Below are positions 31,426-40,087 of a stretch of DNA of 42,310 nt, piece by piece. Below the pieces are notes generated by a model. That model saw nothing but the letters and a program-made list of their open reading frames with translations, did no database searches and was not told the origin of the DNA. Numbering within the stretch: position 1 is the first letter of the stretch; each line of letters opens with the position of its first letter. Source of the DNA: Acidilobaceae archaeon (lineage in GTDB: Archaea; Thermoproteota; Thermoprotei_A; Sulfolobales; Acidilobaceae); contig JANXEI010000001.1 of NCBI GenBank assembly GCA_025058835.1, positions 1 to 42,310 of the forward strand, in the 5' to 3' direction. The translations under genes and the position numbers were made by a program.

Positions 31426-32086
31426 CTGAGCTCCCCAGGACCAGCTGGTGCTGCAGGTTAATAGCTCGAGCTGTAGCTAGAGGGTCCTTCGACCTCGTTA
31501 TGTATCTCCCCACGATCTCGTAGTCAGCCCCCGCTCTCAGGGCGCTCCCCGGCAGGGCCCCCTGGGCTCCCACTCCAGGCGAGAGGATCTTCTGCGTGAA
31601 CCCCCTCTGCCTGATGGCAGCGATCACGGCAGGCCTAGTTGCTGGGGCGACTATGCCCCATGGCTCAGCCCTCCTTATGACCTCCAGCACCCTCTCGAAG
31701 GCAGGATCGATTACCTCCTCGCTCCCGCTGTGACTCATGGACGCGACTAGGATGAGCTTCACCCCCATCTCCTCCGCACCCCTCCTCAGCCCCTCTATAG
31801 CTCCAGCGTAGCCAACGAAGGCGTGGGCTATCACCGCGTCCACGAGGCCCCTCAGCGCTGAGACCGAGGAGAGCATGACCGGCTCTATGTCCGCTAGCTT
31901 CAGGTCGGCTATCAGGCTCTTGTCGCAGGCCCCCCTAATCTCTCTTAAGGAGCTCGAGCCGTAGCGCAGGAGGAAGGGGAGGCCCACCTTCACCCCCCAA
32001 ATCTCCCTGCAGAGCTCCCCTGCCAGCCCTACCCAATAGCGGAGCGGCTCCCCCTCCGGATCGAAAGCTACTATGAGCCTGCTCAA
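31412..32086 (-). CDS. pyrF: Orotidine 5'-phosphate decarboxylase
   Basis: A 224-residue enzyme converting OMP to UMP. It shows IVAFDPEGE at the N-terminus, KVGLPF, the catalytic array DLKLADI and the phosphate loop SPGVGAQG. The C-terminal tail is slightly extended and Gly-rich. TTG at 32086 lies about 28 bases from the centre of a TATA element at 32114-32119, so the mRNA is probably leaderless. UMP kinase, the next enzyme, is encoded at 34708 beyond the lipoate genes. Confidence 0.94.
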   Translation of the reverse strand: MSRLIVAFDPEGEPLRYWVGLAGELCREIWGVKVGLPFLLRYGSSSLREIRGACDKSLIADLKLADIEPVMLSSVSALRGLVDAVIAHAFVGYAGAIEGLRRGAEEMGVKLILVASMSHSGSEEVIDPAFERVLEVIRRAEPWGIVAPATRPAVIAAIRQRGFTQKILSPGVGAQGALPGSALRAGADYEIVGRYITRSKDPLATARAINLQHQLVLGSSGGAG

Positions 32087-32110
32087 GGCGAGCTCCCTGT
32101 GATCATGTTC

Positions 32111-32121
32111 AAGGTTATAAC
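32111..32121. promoter_or_regulatory. Palindromic TATA element between pyrF and the lipoate operon
   Basis: AGGTTATAACT contains the symmetric TTATAA. It lies about 28 bases from the pyrF TTG on one side and about 36 bases from the lipoyl-domain ATG on the other, so a single element could serve both divergent transcripts. Confidence 0.5.
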
Positions 32122-32152
32122 TCTCTCCTCCCCCATCAGGGGAGGGGAGTCT

Positions 32153-32416
32153 ATGGAGCGCCAGGTGTTGTTGCCCCTGGAGCTGTGGCCGCGAAGGGGA
32201 GGATGGGTAGGGAAGGTGGTCTCGGTCCTCAAGCAGCCTGGGGAGAGGGTGGAGAAGGGGGAGGCTTTGCTGGAGGTGGAGATAGAGAAGGCCATCCTGG
32301 TCATAGAGTCTCCTTACAGCGGTAGGGTGAAAGAGATCTCCGTCGCGCCCGGGAAGACCGTTTGGCCTGGCACCCCCGTCGCGAAGGTGGAGGTAGATGG
32401 AGAAGGTAAGGCTTAG
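32153..32416 (+). CDS. Free-standing lipoyl-domain protein
   Basis: An 87-residue protein that is a complete biotinyl/lipoyl domain and nothing else. The modified lysine lies in [13 protein letters not shown], close to the ETDKA pattern of 2-oxoacid dehydrogenase E2 domains, and [24 protein letters not shown] supplies the symmetric half. ATG at 32153 follows GGGGAGGGGAG; a longer start at 32099 would overlap the promoter. It overlaps lipA by 20 bases. No E1, E2 catalytic core or E3 gene accompanies it, so its partner enzyme is unknown. Being encoded with the enzymes that make and attach lipoate, it is probably their substrate. Confidence 0.87.
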   Translation: MERQVLLPLELWPRRGGWVGKVVSVLKQPGERVEKGEALLEVEIEKAILVIESPYSGRVKEISVAPGKTVWPGTPVAKVEVDGEGKA

Positions 32417-33275
32417 GGTATCGCTCGGCGACAGGTACTACAAGGTCCTCCAGACCGTTTCCAGCCTAGGGATCGCGACAGTTTGCGAAGGAGCTCTCTG
32501 CCCTAACGTGTTCGACTGTTGGGGAGGCGGCGTCGCCACCTTCATGATCATGGGGGACACCTGCACGCGCGGCTGCAGGTTCTGCTACGTCAAGAAGGGC
32601 ACCCCTCAACCCCTCGACCCCGAGGAGCCGAGGAAGGTGGCTGAGGCCGTGAGGGCCCTTGCGCTGGACTACGTCACCATAACTTCAGTAGACCGGGACG
32701 ACCTGCCTGACGGGGGCGCAGCTCACTTTGCCGAAACGATAAGGGCCGTCAAGGAGATGAACGAGGGGGTGCTGGTGGAGGTGCTCACCCCCGACTTCTC
32801 AGGGGACAGGAGGGCTGTGGAGAAGGTAGTAGCAGCAGGCCCAGAGGTCTTTGCCCACAACATAGAGACGGTGAGGAGGCTAACGCCCATAGCAAGGGAC
32901 AGGAGGGCTGGGTATGAGCAGAGCCTCGAGGTGCTGAGAATTGCAAAGGAGGTTAACCCGCGGGTAGTGACCAAGTCCTCTATCCTGCTAGGCATGGGGG
33001 AGGAGGTGGGGGAGGTAGAGGAGGCGATGAGGGATCTGAGGAGCGTGGGCGTGGACGTGCTGGTGCTCTCCCAGTACCTGAGGCCCAGCCCGAGGCACCT
33101 CCCCTTGAGGAAGAGGTATACGCTCTCAGAGTTCAAGCAGCTGGAGGAGCTGGGGCTCAGGCTGGGCTTTGCCTACGTGGTCTCCCACCCTCTGGCGCGG
33201 ACCTCCTACAAGGCAAAGGAGGCCTACCTCGAGGCAAAGAAGAGGATGGCCCTTGTCCCTGAGGGTCATATTTGA
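32397..33275 (+). CDS. lipA: Lipoyl synthase (radical SAM)
   Basis: A 292-residue radical SAM enzyme that inserts two sulfur atoms into a protein-bound octanoyl group. The auxiliary-cluster motif is [12 protein letters not shown], and the SAM-cluster motif is [23 protein letters not shown] and the C-terminal RTSYKAKEA, which supplies the serine ligand of the auxiliary cluster, complete the LipA pattern. Length is normal. ATG at 32397 lies inside the lipoyl-domain gene, and the end overlaps the first ligase gene, so the cassette is translationally coupled. Confidence 0.95.
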   Translation: MEKVRLRVSLGDRYYKVLQTVSSLGIATVCEGALCPNVFDCWGGGVATFMIMGDTCTRGCRFCYVKKGTPQPLDPEEPRKVAEAVRALALDYVTITSVDRDDLPDGGAAHFAETIRAVKEMNEGVLVEVLTPDFSGDRRAVEKVVAAGPEVFAHNIETVRRLTPIARDRRAGYEQSLEVLRIAKEVNPRVVTKSSILLGMGEEVGEVEEAMRDLRSVGVDVLVLSQYLRPSPRHLPLRKRYTLSEFKQLEELGLRLGFAYVVSHPLARTSYKAKEAYLEAKKRMALVPEGHI

Positions 33276-34029
33276 CGGCCCCCGCGATCCTTGGCTCAAC
33301 ATGGCCCTGGACGAGGCCCTCGCAAGGCACGCGAGCGATGTGCTCAGGATATACATGTGGTCTCCTGGCGCAGTGAGCATAGGGAGGAGGCAGTCCCCCT
33401 CCTCGGTCAGGCGGGAGGAGCTGGAGAGGTTGGGCCTAAAGCTCGTGAGAAGGCCCACGGGGGGCGCTGCCATATTCCACGCAGAGGGGGGAGAGCTGAC
33501 CTACAGCGTGGTCTTGGGAAAGGGGCACCCTTTCTATGCGCTCGACGTGGCCTCCTCTGCAGCGAAGATAGCAGAGGGGATCGTGCTGGCCATCAAGGAG
33601 TTAGGGGGAGAGGCGCAGCTGAGGGGCTACAGCTCCCAGGGGGAGAGCGAGTACTGCTACCTTAACCCGGCTGCCAGCGATGTCCTAGTGCGGGGCAAGA
33701 AGGTCTCCGGGAGCGCGCAGAGGAGGGAGTGGGGGGTCCTCCTCCAGCACGGCACTCTCCTCCTCAGCAGCGATGCAGGCCTCGCGGCCAGGCTCATAGA
33801 GGGCGCTGCCGATGTGACTGCTGGGCTCTTCGAGCTCATGGGGGAGATCCCGGTGTCTAGGGCAATGAGGGCCCTGGCAGAGGGCTTCACGAGGGCGCTG
33901 GGCTACAGGGACTTCCAGCCCTCCTCCTTCTTGCCAGAGGAGCTGGAGACAGCGCTCAGGCTCTACCATTTGAAGTACTCCCGCCCCTCCTGGAACCTGG
34001 AGGGCAGGCTTGAAGCTGGTGAGGTGTGA
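33253..34029 (+). CDS. Lipoate-protein ligase A-like protein 1
   Basis: A 258-residue member of the LplA/LipM/BirA fold. It begins [22 protein letters not shown] and contains [21 protein letters not shown] and the catalytic-lysine motif GKKVSGSAQ, followed by LLQHGTLLL. This resembles single-domain ligases or octanoyltransferases that load lipoyl domains. TTG at 33253 follows GAGGA and keeps the whole first strand. It overlaps lipA by 23 bases and the second ligase by 20. Whether it uses free lipoate or octanoyl groups cannot be told from sequence alone. Confidence 0.88.
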   Translation: MSLRVIFDGPRDPWLNMALDEALARHASDVLRIYMWSPGAVSIGRRQSPSSVRREELERLGLKLVRRPTGGAAIFHAEGGELTYSVVLGKGHPFYALDVASSAAKIAEGIVLAIKELGGEAQLRGYSSQGESEYCYLNPAASDVLVRGKKVSGSAQRREWGVLLQHGTLLLSSDAGLAARLIEGAADVTAGLFELMGEIPVSRAMRALAEGFTRALGYRDFQPSSFLPEELETALRLYHLKYSRPSWNLEGRLEAGEV

Positions 34030-34681
34030 CGTAAGAGATCCTCGCGAGTCCGTGAGGCTCGAGGAGCTCCTCCTCGAGAGGGCAAAGAGGGGCGGGGAGG
34101 AGGTCATAAGGATATGGTTTAACCACCCCTCTGTCGTCATAGGCTACTCCCTCAAGGAGTGCGAGGAGGTGGACTGCGAAGAGGCCAGGAGGCTGGGGAT
34201 ACCCATAGTTAGGAGGGTGAGCGGCGGGGGGGCTGTGTATCATGACCTCGGCAACATAAACTTCACGATAGTGAGGAGGTGGGAGGGGCTCAAGGGGGTG
34301 GACGAGGCATATGAGGAGTCGACCAGGGTAGCCATGAGGGCCCTCGAGCTGTTAGGCCTCAAGGGCCATGTGGAGAACGGGAACGACGTGGTCGTGGGGG
34401 AGCACAAGGTCTCTGGCGCTGCAGCAGCCATAAGGAGGGATGCATATCTAGTTCACTTCACCTTCCTCGTGGCCACGAACATGGAGGTACTGAAGAGGGT
34501 CATCCTGCCCAGGCTCGACAGGGTTGCCAGGGGGGAGGTGACGCCTGCCAAGTACAACCCAGCAAACCTCAGGGACCTGGCAGGGGTGAGGGTGGGGGAG
34601 GCGCTCGAGGCGCTGAGGAGGGCGGCAAGGGAGCTCTACCCGATAGAGCAGGAGGGCGGCTGCGAATTATTAGCCCTCTGA
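34010..34681 (+). CDS. Lipoate-protein ligase A-like protein 2
   Basis: A 223-residue paralogue of the preceding protein. RRVSGGGAVYHDLGNINFTI and HKVSGAAAA are the canonical LplA ligand-binding motifs, here closer to classical LplA than in protein 1. VIGYSLKECEEVDCEEARRLGIPIV precedes them. The small C-terminal accessory domain needed for lipoate activation in bacterial LplA is mostly missing; in archaea that domain (LplB) is often a separate gene, not seen here. TTG at 34010 follows GGAGGGC. Two tandem ligases beside LipA suggest divided tasks, such as octanoyl loading and lipoyl transfer. Confidence 0.88.
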   Translation: MKLVRCDVRDPRESVRLEELLLERAKRGGEEVIRIWFNHPSVVIGYSLKECEEVDCEEARRLGIPIVRRVSGGGAVYHDLGNINFTIVRRWEGLKGVDEAYEESTRVAMRALELLGLKGHVENGNDVVVGEHKVSGAAAAIRRDAYLVHFTFLVATNMEVLKRVILPRLDRVARGEVTPAKYNPANLRDLAGVRVGEALEALRRAARELYPIEQEGGCELLAL

Positions 34682-34707
34682 CCCTCTCCGCTCTGGGATG
34701 AGGAGGG

Positions 34708-35424
34708 TTGAAAGCGCTGAGGGGTGATGCGGACCAGGCTCCCGACCGTCCCATCGTGGTCAAGGTGAGCGGGAGGCTCCTCAGCCCCCCAAGGCCCCAA
34801 TACTTGAGACGCCTCAGGGAGGCGCTCTGGAGGAGCGCAGATATCAGGCCTGTGGCTGTGGTTACTGGAGGCGGCCCGCTCTCGCGGGAGTACATAGCTG
34901 CCCTGAGGGAGCTGGAGGTGCCGGAGGCCCTCCTTGACGTCATGGGCATTAACGCTGCAAGGCTCAACGCCCTCTCCCTGGCCTTAGCCCTCTACCCCCG
35001 CTCCCCCCCGAGGCCTATGGTCACGCTAGAGGAGGCCCTCGAGGCCCTCTCGAGGAGCTTCATTCCCGTGCTCGGCGGGCTCCAGCCGGGCCAGAGCACT
35101 AACGCCGTAGCCCTCTCCCTTGCAGAGGCCCTGCGGGCAGAGGTGGTCGTCAACATGCTCTCCGGGGTAGCCGGCGTTTACAACCCACCGCCCGGCAGGG
35201 AGGGGAGCAGACTGCTGGAGAGGGTGAGCTACGAGGAGATGGAGTCCCTCATCTCCCAGTTCCCCCAGCTGGCCGGCACTTACGAGCTGCTAGATCGCGT
35301 GGCTTTGCAGATAGCCATGAGGAGCAAGGTGAGGGTCCTCTTCGTGAACGGCGAGGAGCCTTCGGTAGTGGAGAGGGTGAGCAGGGGGGAGAGGGTGGTG
35401 GGGACGCTCATGGGTCCTTTATAG
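34708..35424 (+). CDS. pyrH: UMP kinase, archaeal amino-acid-kinase family
   Basis: A 238-residue kinase converting UMP to UDP. VVKVSGRLL opens the fold, VVTGGGPLSREYI binds phosphate, GGLQPGQSTNAVAL and VVNMLSGVAGVYNPPP follow, and YELLDRVALQIAMRSKVRVLFVNG matches the C-terminal part of archaeal PyrH. The start is uncertain: TTG at 34708 touches GGAGGG, which is too close for a normal site. It lies 26 bases after the second ligase gene and may be the end of the same operon, rejoining the pyrimidine theme of pyrE-pyrF. Confidence 0.85.
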   Translation: MKALRGDADQAPDRPIVVKVSGRLLSPPRPQYLRRLREALWRSADIRPVAVVTGGGPLSREYIAALRELEVPEALLDVMGINAARLNALSLALALYPRSPPRPMVTLEEALEALSRSFIPVLGGLQPGQSTNAVALSLAEALRAEVVVNMLSGVAGVYNPPPGREGSRLLERVSYEEMESLISQFPQLAGTYELLDRVALQIAMRSKVRVLFVNGEEPSVVERVSRGERVVGTLMGPL

Positions 35425-35450
35425 GCTAAAACGGATCGCGGGGGAGAAGC

Positions 35451-36605
35451 TTGAGAGATGTGCTACTCTCTTACGCGGCCGTTGCCCTTATCAGGGCAGC
35501 AGGGGCCCTCTTCATGGTCTCCCTTGCCCTCACCCTCGACCTGTCTCCCACCCTCCACGGCCTCGTGCTGGCCTCGTATGCTGTAGTAGAGGCCCTAGCT
35601 GGCATAGCAGCTGGCGTGGCTTACGAGAGGTTTGGAGCTAGGTTTTCCCTTGCTGCGGCAGCGCTCTACCTAGCCATCGGTTACTTCCTCATGACCTCTA
35701 GCACCTCGCCCCTCCTGCTCATAGCTCTCAACGGCATAGCGGGCGCGGCAGCTGCCCTTGCCCTCGTCTCCACCCTCTCGCTCCTGGCAGAGGAGACGAG
35801 GGGGAGGGAGAGGAGCAGGCTCTTCGGATCGGGAGCCTTTGAGGCAGTCAACCTAGGAGGGTACGCCATGGGCTTTGCTCTGGCCTTCCTGCTGGAGTAC
35901 CTGGGAATGCTCCGAGGCTATTACTCCTCTGCAATCCTTGCCTCCCTTGCCTTCCTCCTCTCCCTCTTCATCTCTGGCAGGGGGAGCGGGAGGATCAGCT
36001 ACGAGGTGAGCCGCGACTCCCTCAAGCTAGTCCCCATATGGTTTGGGATGGCGTCCTTCATAGGCCTAGCGTTCATGGCCCCGAAGATCCTCAAGGAGCT
36101 GGACGTGGGCCTCCTCGACGGCACCTCTGCAGAGGGGATGGTGAGCCCCCTGCTGATCGTGGGCCTCGCAGGCGCCTCGCTTGGACTGCTCGCTGCGAGC
36201 TACGTTGCCACAAAGATAGGGAAGTTCAGGGCCCTCCTGGCAGGCTCCCTCTCTGCCCCGGCGGCCCTCGCAGTGCTTGGCATCTATTACGAGACCCTCC
36301 TGGAGAGCCTGCTCTACCTCCCTCTCCTCGCCCTCCTCGCCCTGCCAGTCATGCTGCTGCCGCCCTCCTTGCTGGCCTATCTCGGAGATTACACGGACAA
36401 GCTCCGCTCCAGGGGCTCTGGCATGGGCATTTATGTGACAGTGCTCGGTCTCGGCATTGGCTTCGGCGAGTACGTGGTGGGCGGCTACCTGTTCCAGGTT
36501 GTCGGCTTCACCGGCGCAATGCTGTTCCTTGCCGTCTCTTTCTTTTTCCTCTCCTTGCCGAGCCTCTACCTCCTCTCCCAGGACTCTAGGAGAAGGCCCT
36601 CCTAG
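35451..36605 (+). CDS. Major facilitator superfamily transporter
   Basis: A 384-residue polytopic membrane protein with about twelve hydrophobic segments and the MFS loop motif GVAYERFGARFSLA after the second helix. EETRGRERSRLFGSGAFEAVNLGGYAMGF lies between helices 4 and 5. The substrate is unknown. TTG at 35451 follows GGGGGAG, and a TATA-like TTTATAGG lies near 35418. It is convergent with the next gene, overlapping by 20 bases. Confidence 0.85.
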   Translation: MRDVLLSYAAVALIRAAGALFMVSLALTLDLSPTLHGLVLASYAVVEALAGIAAGVAYERFGARFSLAAAALYLAIGYFLMTSSTSPLLLIALNGIAGAAAALALVSTLSLLAEETRGRERSRLFGSGAFEAVNLGGYAMGFALAFLLEYLGMLRGYYSSAILASLAFLLSLFISGRGSGRISYEVSRDSLKLVPIWFGMASFIGLAFMAPKILKELDVGLLDGTSAEGMVSPLLIVGLAGASLGLLAASYVATKIGKFRALLAGSLSAPAALAVLGIYYETLLESLLYLPLLALLALPVMLLPPSLLAYLGDYTDKLRSRGSGMGIYVTVLGLGIGFGEYVVGGYLFQVVGFTGAMLFLAVSFFFLSLPSLYLLSQDSRRRPS

Positions 36606-37341
36606 CAAGGAGGAGGAGGGCTACGAGCACTGCGATTCCTAGGAGCGCTACGGAGAAGCCCCAGGGGATCCTCCAGATCTCTGGAGCCTTCACCGTCAAG
36701 TAGAGGTAGTCGGCGTTGTTGTCTGGGAACGTGTCCTCTCCCACCACCTCTATTCTCAGAGGGCGCGAGTACTGGAGCTCTTTCAGGAGGGGGAAGATCA
36801 TGGGGTTCTCCTCTACTTTTAGGTAGAACTCGTAGACATAGTTGTCTATGAGGATTATTTCCTCCTCCTTGAGCAGCTTGCCCTCCCTCTCGTCCACTAT
36901 CCTTATCTTAGCCTTCTCTCCAGCCACGTTAGTTCTGAGGGCGACAGAGACCTTCAACCAGGTGTCCTCCTTCACGTCCATGAACTTGCCCCCCCTTGCC
37001 ACAACGGACAGCCTCGTCTCGGGGGCCAGCTGGAGCTCCCGCCTCTCCCCGTTCACCTCCACGATCACTGACCTAGCCCACGGGAGGGTGAGGACTATCT
37101 CTACCGAGCCCCGGGGCGGCACTGCGCCGCGCGACAAGATCCTTCTCTCCTCGCCCTGCTGGACGTAGATTAAGTAGGCGCTCTCCCTCTCCTCTCTGTT
37201 GACTATGACTACTTTCACGCTGTCCCCAGGGATGAGCTCCCCCTCTACTGTGGTCTGCAGCGGCTCAAAGGCTACCTGAGCGCTCCCGGGCGCGAGGAGC
37301 AGGAGAAGAGCAAGGGCCGGCAGCAAAGCTCCTCCCTGCAT
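36586..37341 (-). CDS. Secreted, C-terminally anchored beta-rich protein, unknown
   Basis: A 251-residue protein I do not recognise by family. It has an N-terminal signal peptide (GALLPALALLLLLAPGSAQ), about 190 residues of beta-strand-rich sequence resembling one or two immunoglobulin-like domains (GDSVKVVIVNREERESAYLIYVQ and so on), and a C-terminal membrane helix (GFSVALLGIAVLVALLLLARR). It would sit on the outer cell surface. It lies 7 bases downstream of the acyl-CoA synthetase gene in the same direction, so it shares that transcript. Confidence 0.75.
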   Translation of the reverse strand: MQGGALLPALALLLLLAPGSAQVAFEPLQTTVEGELIPGDSVKVVIVNREERESAYLIYVQQGEERRILSRGAVPPRGSVEIVLTLPWARSVIVEVNGERRELQLAPETRLSVVARGGKFMDVKEDTWLKVSVALRTNVAGEKAKIRIVDEREGKLLKEEEIILIDNYVYEFYLKVEENPMIFPLLKELQYSRPLRIEVVGEDTFPDNNADYLYLTVKAPEIWRIPWGFSVALLGIAVLVALLLLARRAFS

Positions 37342-37348
37342 AGGGGGC

Positions 37349-39397
37349 TTATGGAGCCTTTAGCTTGATCTTAGTATCGAGCACGACCAGCTCTCCTTCC
37401 CTCAGCGCTAGGGGGTTTACGTCTATCTCAGCCACTTCAGGGTTCTCTTCCATGACTTTGCCCAGGACTGCCAAGGCCCTCGCTGCTTCTCCCTCCTCCA
37501 GCCTGCTCCCCCTGTACCCCCTCAGCAACTCCCCCAGCCCCGCCTCCCTCAGCATTTCCCTCACGTCCCCTCTGCTCAGGGGCGAGAGCCTGAAGGAGGC
37601 GTTCTGGAGCAGCTCCACAAGGAAGCCTCCCAGGCCCACGAAGAGGGCTGGACCGAAGAGGTTATCCCTTATGGCTCCCATGGCAATCTCCACCTCTGCG
37701 CTCACCATCTCCTCCACTAGCACCCCCTCTAGCCTGAGCCCCCTGCCCCTTGCCCTGCTCACCATCTCCTCGAAAGCCCTCGCCGCCTCCCGCGGCTCCA
37801 CCCTTAGCTTTACCCCTCCTACCTCTGTCCTGTGTATTACATCTGGGGAGAGCAGCTTCATCGCCACTGGCCCCCCTATCCCCTCTGCCAGTGCCCTCGC
37901 CTCCTCTGCGCTCCTGGCAACGCCCCCTCTGGGCACCCTCAGCCCGTAGGAGCTCAAGACCCTCTTTGCCTCGTGCTCCAGGAGGAACCTCCTCCCCTCC
38001 CTCACTGCAGCCTCTACTATCTCTCTTGCCCCCATCCCTCCAGCCACCTCCTCCGCCTCCTGCTCCTGGCCCTCCCTCCTCAAGGCCCTGACCATTGCTA
38101 GGGCCTCTTGAGGGCTGGAGGCGACTGCGATGCCCCTCCTCCTCAGCTCCCTCGCGAGCCCCTGAGCGTACTTGCCCCCTGCCATGAGCACTATGAAGGG
38201 AGCGCCTGCTTCCCTCAGCTTTGCGGAAAAGGCCACGAAGTTCTCCGAGTCCATCGCTATGGTCTGGGGTTGGTTTACTAGCACGAGCGAGTAGCCCCGT
38301 GCCAAGATCTTCTGCGCTACCCTCTCGTAATGCTCTGCAAGAGCGCCGCCAGAGAGGTCTATGGGGTTGTTCAGGGCCATGAAGGGAGGCAACACCTCCC
38401 TCAGCTCTCTTGCAAGATCTTCTGGGAGCTCCCTGAGCTTCACTCCCCCCTCTTCTAGAGCATCTGAGAGCAGCACTCCCATGCCGCCGGTGTTTGTCAC
38501 AGCTACCAGCTCCCCCATTCGCCCCTCGACCTTGCTCAGCGCCTCGAGGGCTGCCACGAACTCCTCAGGGCTCCTCGCGACCACCGCTCCGGATTGCCTT
38601 AGAGCCCCCTCCACCAGCTTCCTCTGCTTTGCGAGCGCTGCTACATGCGTGGCTGCAGCCCTCGAGCCGCTCTCGGTAGAGCCCCCCTTTAGCACCACCA
38701 GGGGCTTCCTCCTCGAGGCCCTCCTCATAGCCTCATAGAGTTCCCTGCCCTCCCCCGCGCTCTCCAGGTATAGCCCGATGGCCTTTGTGGAGGGGTCAAG
38801 GGAGAGGTGCTCGAGTAGCTCCCACACCTTTACGTCTGCAGCGTTGCCCACGCTGGCGAAGCGGCGCAGGCCTATGCTCCTCTCGCTCATGTAGTCGAGG
38901 AAGAGGGAGCCCAGAGCTCCCGACTGGGAGATCAGGGAGACCCCTCCCCTCTCCGGGATCCCCTGCCTCTCCAGCGACATGAAGGTGGCGTTGAGGGGGG
39001 TCTCTAGGTCTATGATCCCTACACAGTTAGGCCCTAGGACTCTCATGGAGTAGCGCCTTGCTATCCTCTTCACCTCCTCCTCCAGCTCCCCCTGCCCTGC
39101 CTCCCCGAAGCCGCCGCTGTAGACTATGGCAGCCCTAGCTCCTCCCTCCCCGCTCTGCTCCAGCACCTCAGGGACAGAGGAGGAGGGCGTGATGATCAGG
39201 GAGAGTTCTGCGCTCACCTCCCTCATGCTCTTGTGAGCCGGGCGGCCTAGGATGCTGCCGCCTCTGGGGTTCACCAGGAAGACCTCTCCCTTAAAGGTGG
39301 AGAGGACGTTCTCTGCCAGCCCCCTGCCCAGGGAGCCCGGCCTCTCGCTCGCCCCTGCTATGGCTACGCTCTTGGGGGAGAAGAGGACCTCTATCAT
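37349..39397 (-). CDS. ADP-forming acyl-CoA (acetyl-CoA) synthetase, fused alpha and beta
   Basis: A 682-residue enzyme that makes ATP from acyl-CoA, ADP and phosphate, a main energy-conserving step in peptide- and sugar-fermenting archaea. The alpha part begins SPKSVAIAGASERPGSLGR (CoA-binding) and includes LISQSGALGS and the histidine in RAAATHVAAL that carries phosphate. The beta part is an ATP-grasp domain with GGPVAMKLLSPDVIHRTEVGGVKL and ends IDVNPLAL. In some archaea alpha and beta are separate; here they are fused in alpha-beta order. ATG at 39397 overlaps the stop of the Sm gene in an ATGA junction. Confidence 0.93.
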   Translation of the reverse strand: MIEVLFSPKSVAIAGASERPGSLGRGLAENVLSTFKGEVFLVNPRGGSILGRPAHKSMREVSAELSLIITPSSSVPEVLEQSGEGGARAAIVYSGGFGEAGQGELEEEVKRIARRYSMRVLGPNCVGIIDLETPLNATFMSLERQGIPERGGVSLISQSGALGSLFLDYMSERSIGLRRFASVGNAADVKVWELLEHLSLDPSTKAIGLYLESAGEGRELYEAMRRASRRKPLVVLKGGSTESGSRAAATHVAALAKQRKLVEGALRQSGAVVARSPEEFVAALEALSKVEGRMGELVAVTNTGGMGVLLSDALEEGGVKLRELPEDLARELREVLPPFMALNNPIDLSGGALAEHYERVAQKILARGYSLVLVNQPQTIAMDSENFVAFSAKLREAGAPFIVLMAGGKYAQGLARELRRRGIAVASSPQEALAMVRALRREGQEQEAEEVAGGMGAREIVEAAVREGRRFLLEHEAKRVLSSYGLRVPRGGVARSAEEARALAEGIGGPVAMKLLSPDVIHRTEVGGVKLRVEPREAARAFEEMVSRARGRGLRLEGVLVEEMVSAEVEIAMGAIRDNLFGPALFVGLGGFLVELLQNASFRLSPLSRGDVREMLREAGLGELLRGYRGSRLEEGEAARALAVLGKVMEENPEVAEIDVNPLALREGELVVLDTKIKLKAP

Positions 39398-39657
39398 TGC
39401 GAGAGGGCCTGCTCCGCTGCTATTTCAGGGTTGAAGCTAATGTACTGCAAGGTGCTCCCTCGTATCAGCACCCTGCCTATCCTCGCAACGATTTGCTTCC
39501 CTCCCCTCACCTCAACTGCGTCGTCCAGGATCAAGTTCATGGTAGCGTCCGTGACCCTCAGCACCCCCACGTACTCCGTGCCGTCCTTTAGCTTCACGTA
39601 AATCTGAGTGTTTATTGCCTCACGCAGGTACCTCATGGGGTTCGTGAACTCGCTCAT
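39394..39657 (-). CDS. Archaeal Sm-like protein (SmAP)
   Basis: An 87-residue RNA-binding protein that forms heptameric rings. The Sm1 motif (IYVKLKDGTEYVGVLRVTDATMNLILDDAVEV) and Sm2 motif (GRVLIRGSTLQYIS) are clear. An unusual N-terminal helix (NPMRYLREAIN) is common in crenarchaeal versions. ATG at 39657 is followed upstream by a TATA element (AGCTTAAATAAAG on the minus strand, 39688-39700). It heads the transcript carrying the acyl-CoA synthetase and the anchored surface protein. Confidence 0.94.
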   Translation of the reverse strand: MSEFTNPMRYLREAINTQIYVKLKDGTEYVGVLRVTDATMNLILDDAVEVRGGKQIVARIGRVLIRGSTLQYISFNPEIAAEQALSQ

Positions 39658-39742
39658 GATCTTAGCCCACGGAAATACACATCTATCTTTATTTAAGCTT
39701 TACGGCCTTCCCTCAAGCCTAGAAAAGCGGAGGGCTCCATCT

Positions 39743-40018
39743 CTAGTCCTTCACCGTTTCCAAAACGGATATTATCTGCCACATCCGCGTCCTCGTGTGC
39801 ATTGGCATGTTGGGGTCCTGGCTCACCTCGTCAAGGATGCTGACGGCGTTGGCAGCTCTCACGCCAGGGGACAGCTTCGCGTCCCTAAGCTGGGTGAGAG
39901 CGTTTACTGCAGCCCTCCTAATGTTCCTCGGCACAGCCGTGTCGTTCACAATGGCTGAGAGCAGAGCAACGGCGTACTTGATTTTGGCCTCGTTCGGGGA
40001 CTCCCCAGACATAGACAT
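39743..40018 (-). CDS. UPF0147 family protein
   Basis: A 91-residue helical protein of the archaeal UPF0147 family: [31 protein letters not shown] followed by [34 protein letters not shown]. Its biochemical role is not established. I chose the ATG at 40018, placed after GGGGGGT; a GTG at 40021 and an ATG at 40012 are also in frame. A TATA element (ATAAAAATATAGG on the minus strand, 40051-40063) lies about 40 bases upstream and overlaps one usable by the divergent GH57 gene. Confidence 0.92.
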   Translation of the reverse strand: MSMSGESPNEAKIKYAVALLSAIVNDTAVPRNIRRAAVNALTQLRDAKLSPGVRAANAVSILDEVSQDPNMPMHTRTRMWQIISVLETVKD

Positions 40019-40049
40019 CACCCCCCGAATACTCCGGGAAGTGTTTTCC

Positions 40050-40064
40050 TATATTTTTATCCCC
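40050..40064. promoter_or_regulatory. Divergent promoter for UPF0147 and GH57 genes
   Basis: CCTATATTTTTATCC holds A/T-rich elements for both strands. It lies about 35-45 bases before the UPF0147 start (minus) and about 25-35 before the GH57 ATG at 40088 (plus), which also has GGGGAGGAGAG directly upstream. Confidence 0.5.
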
Positions 40065-40087
40065 CTCTGGAACGCTGGGGAGGAGAG

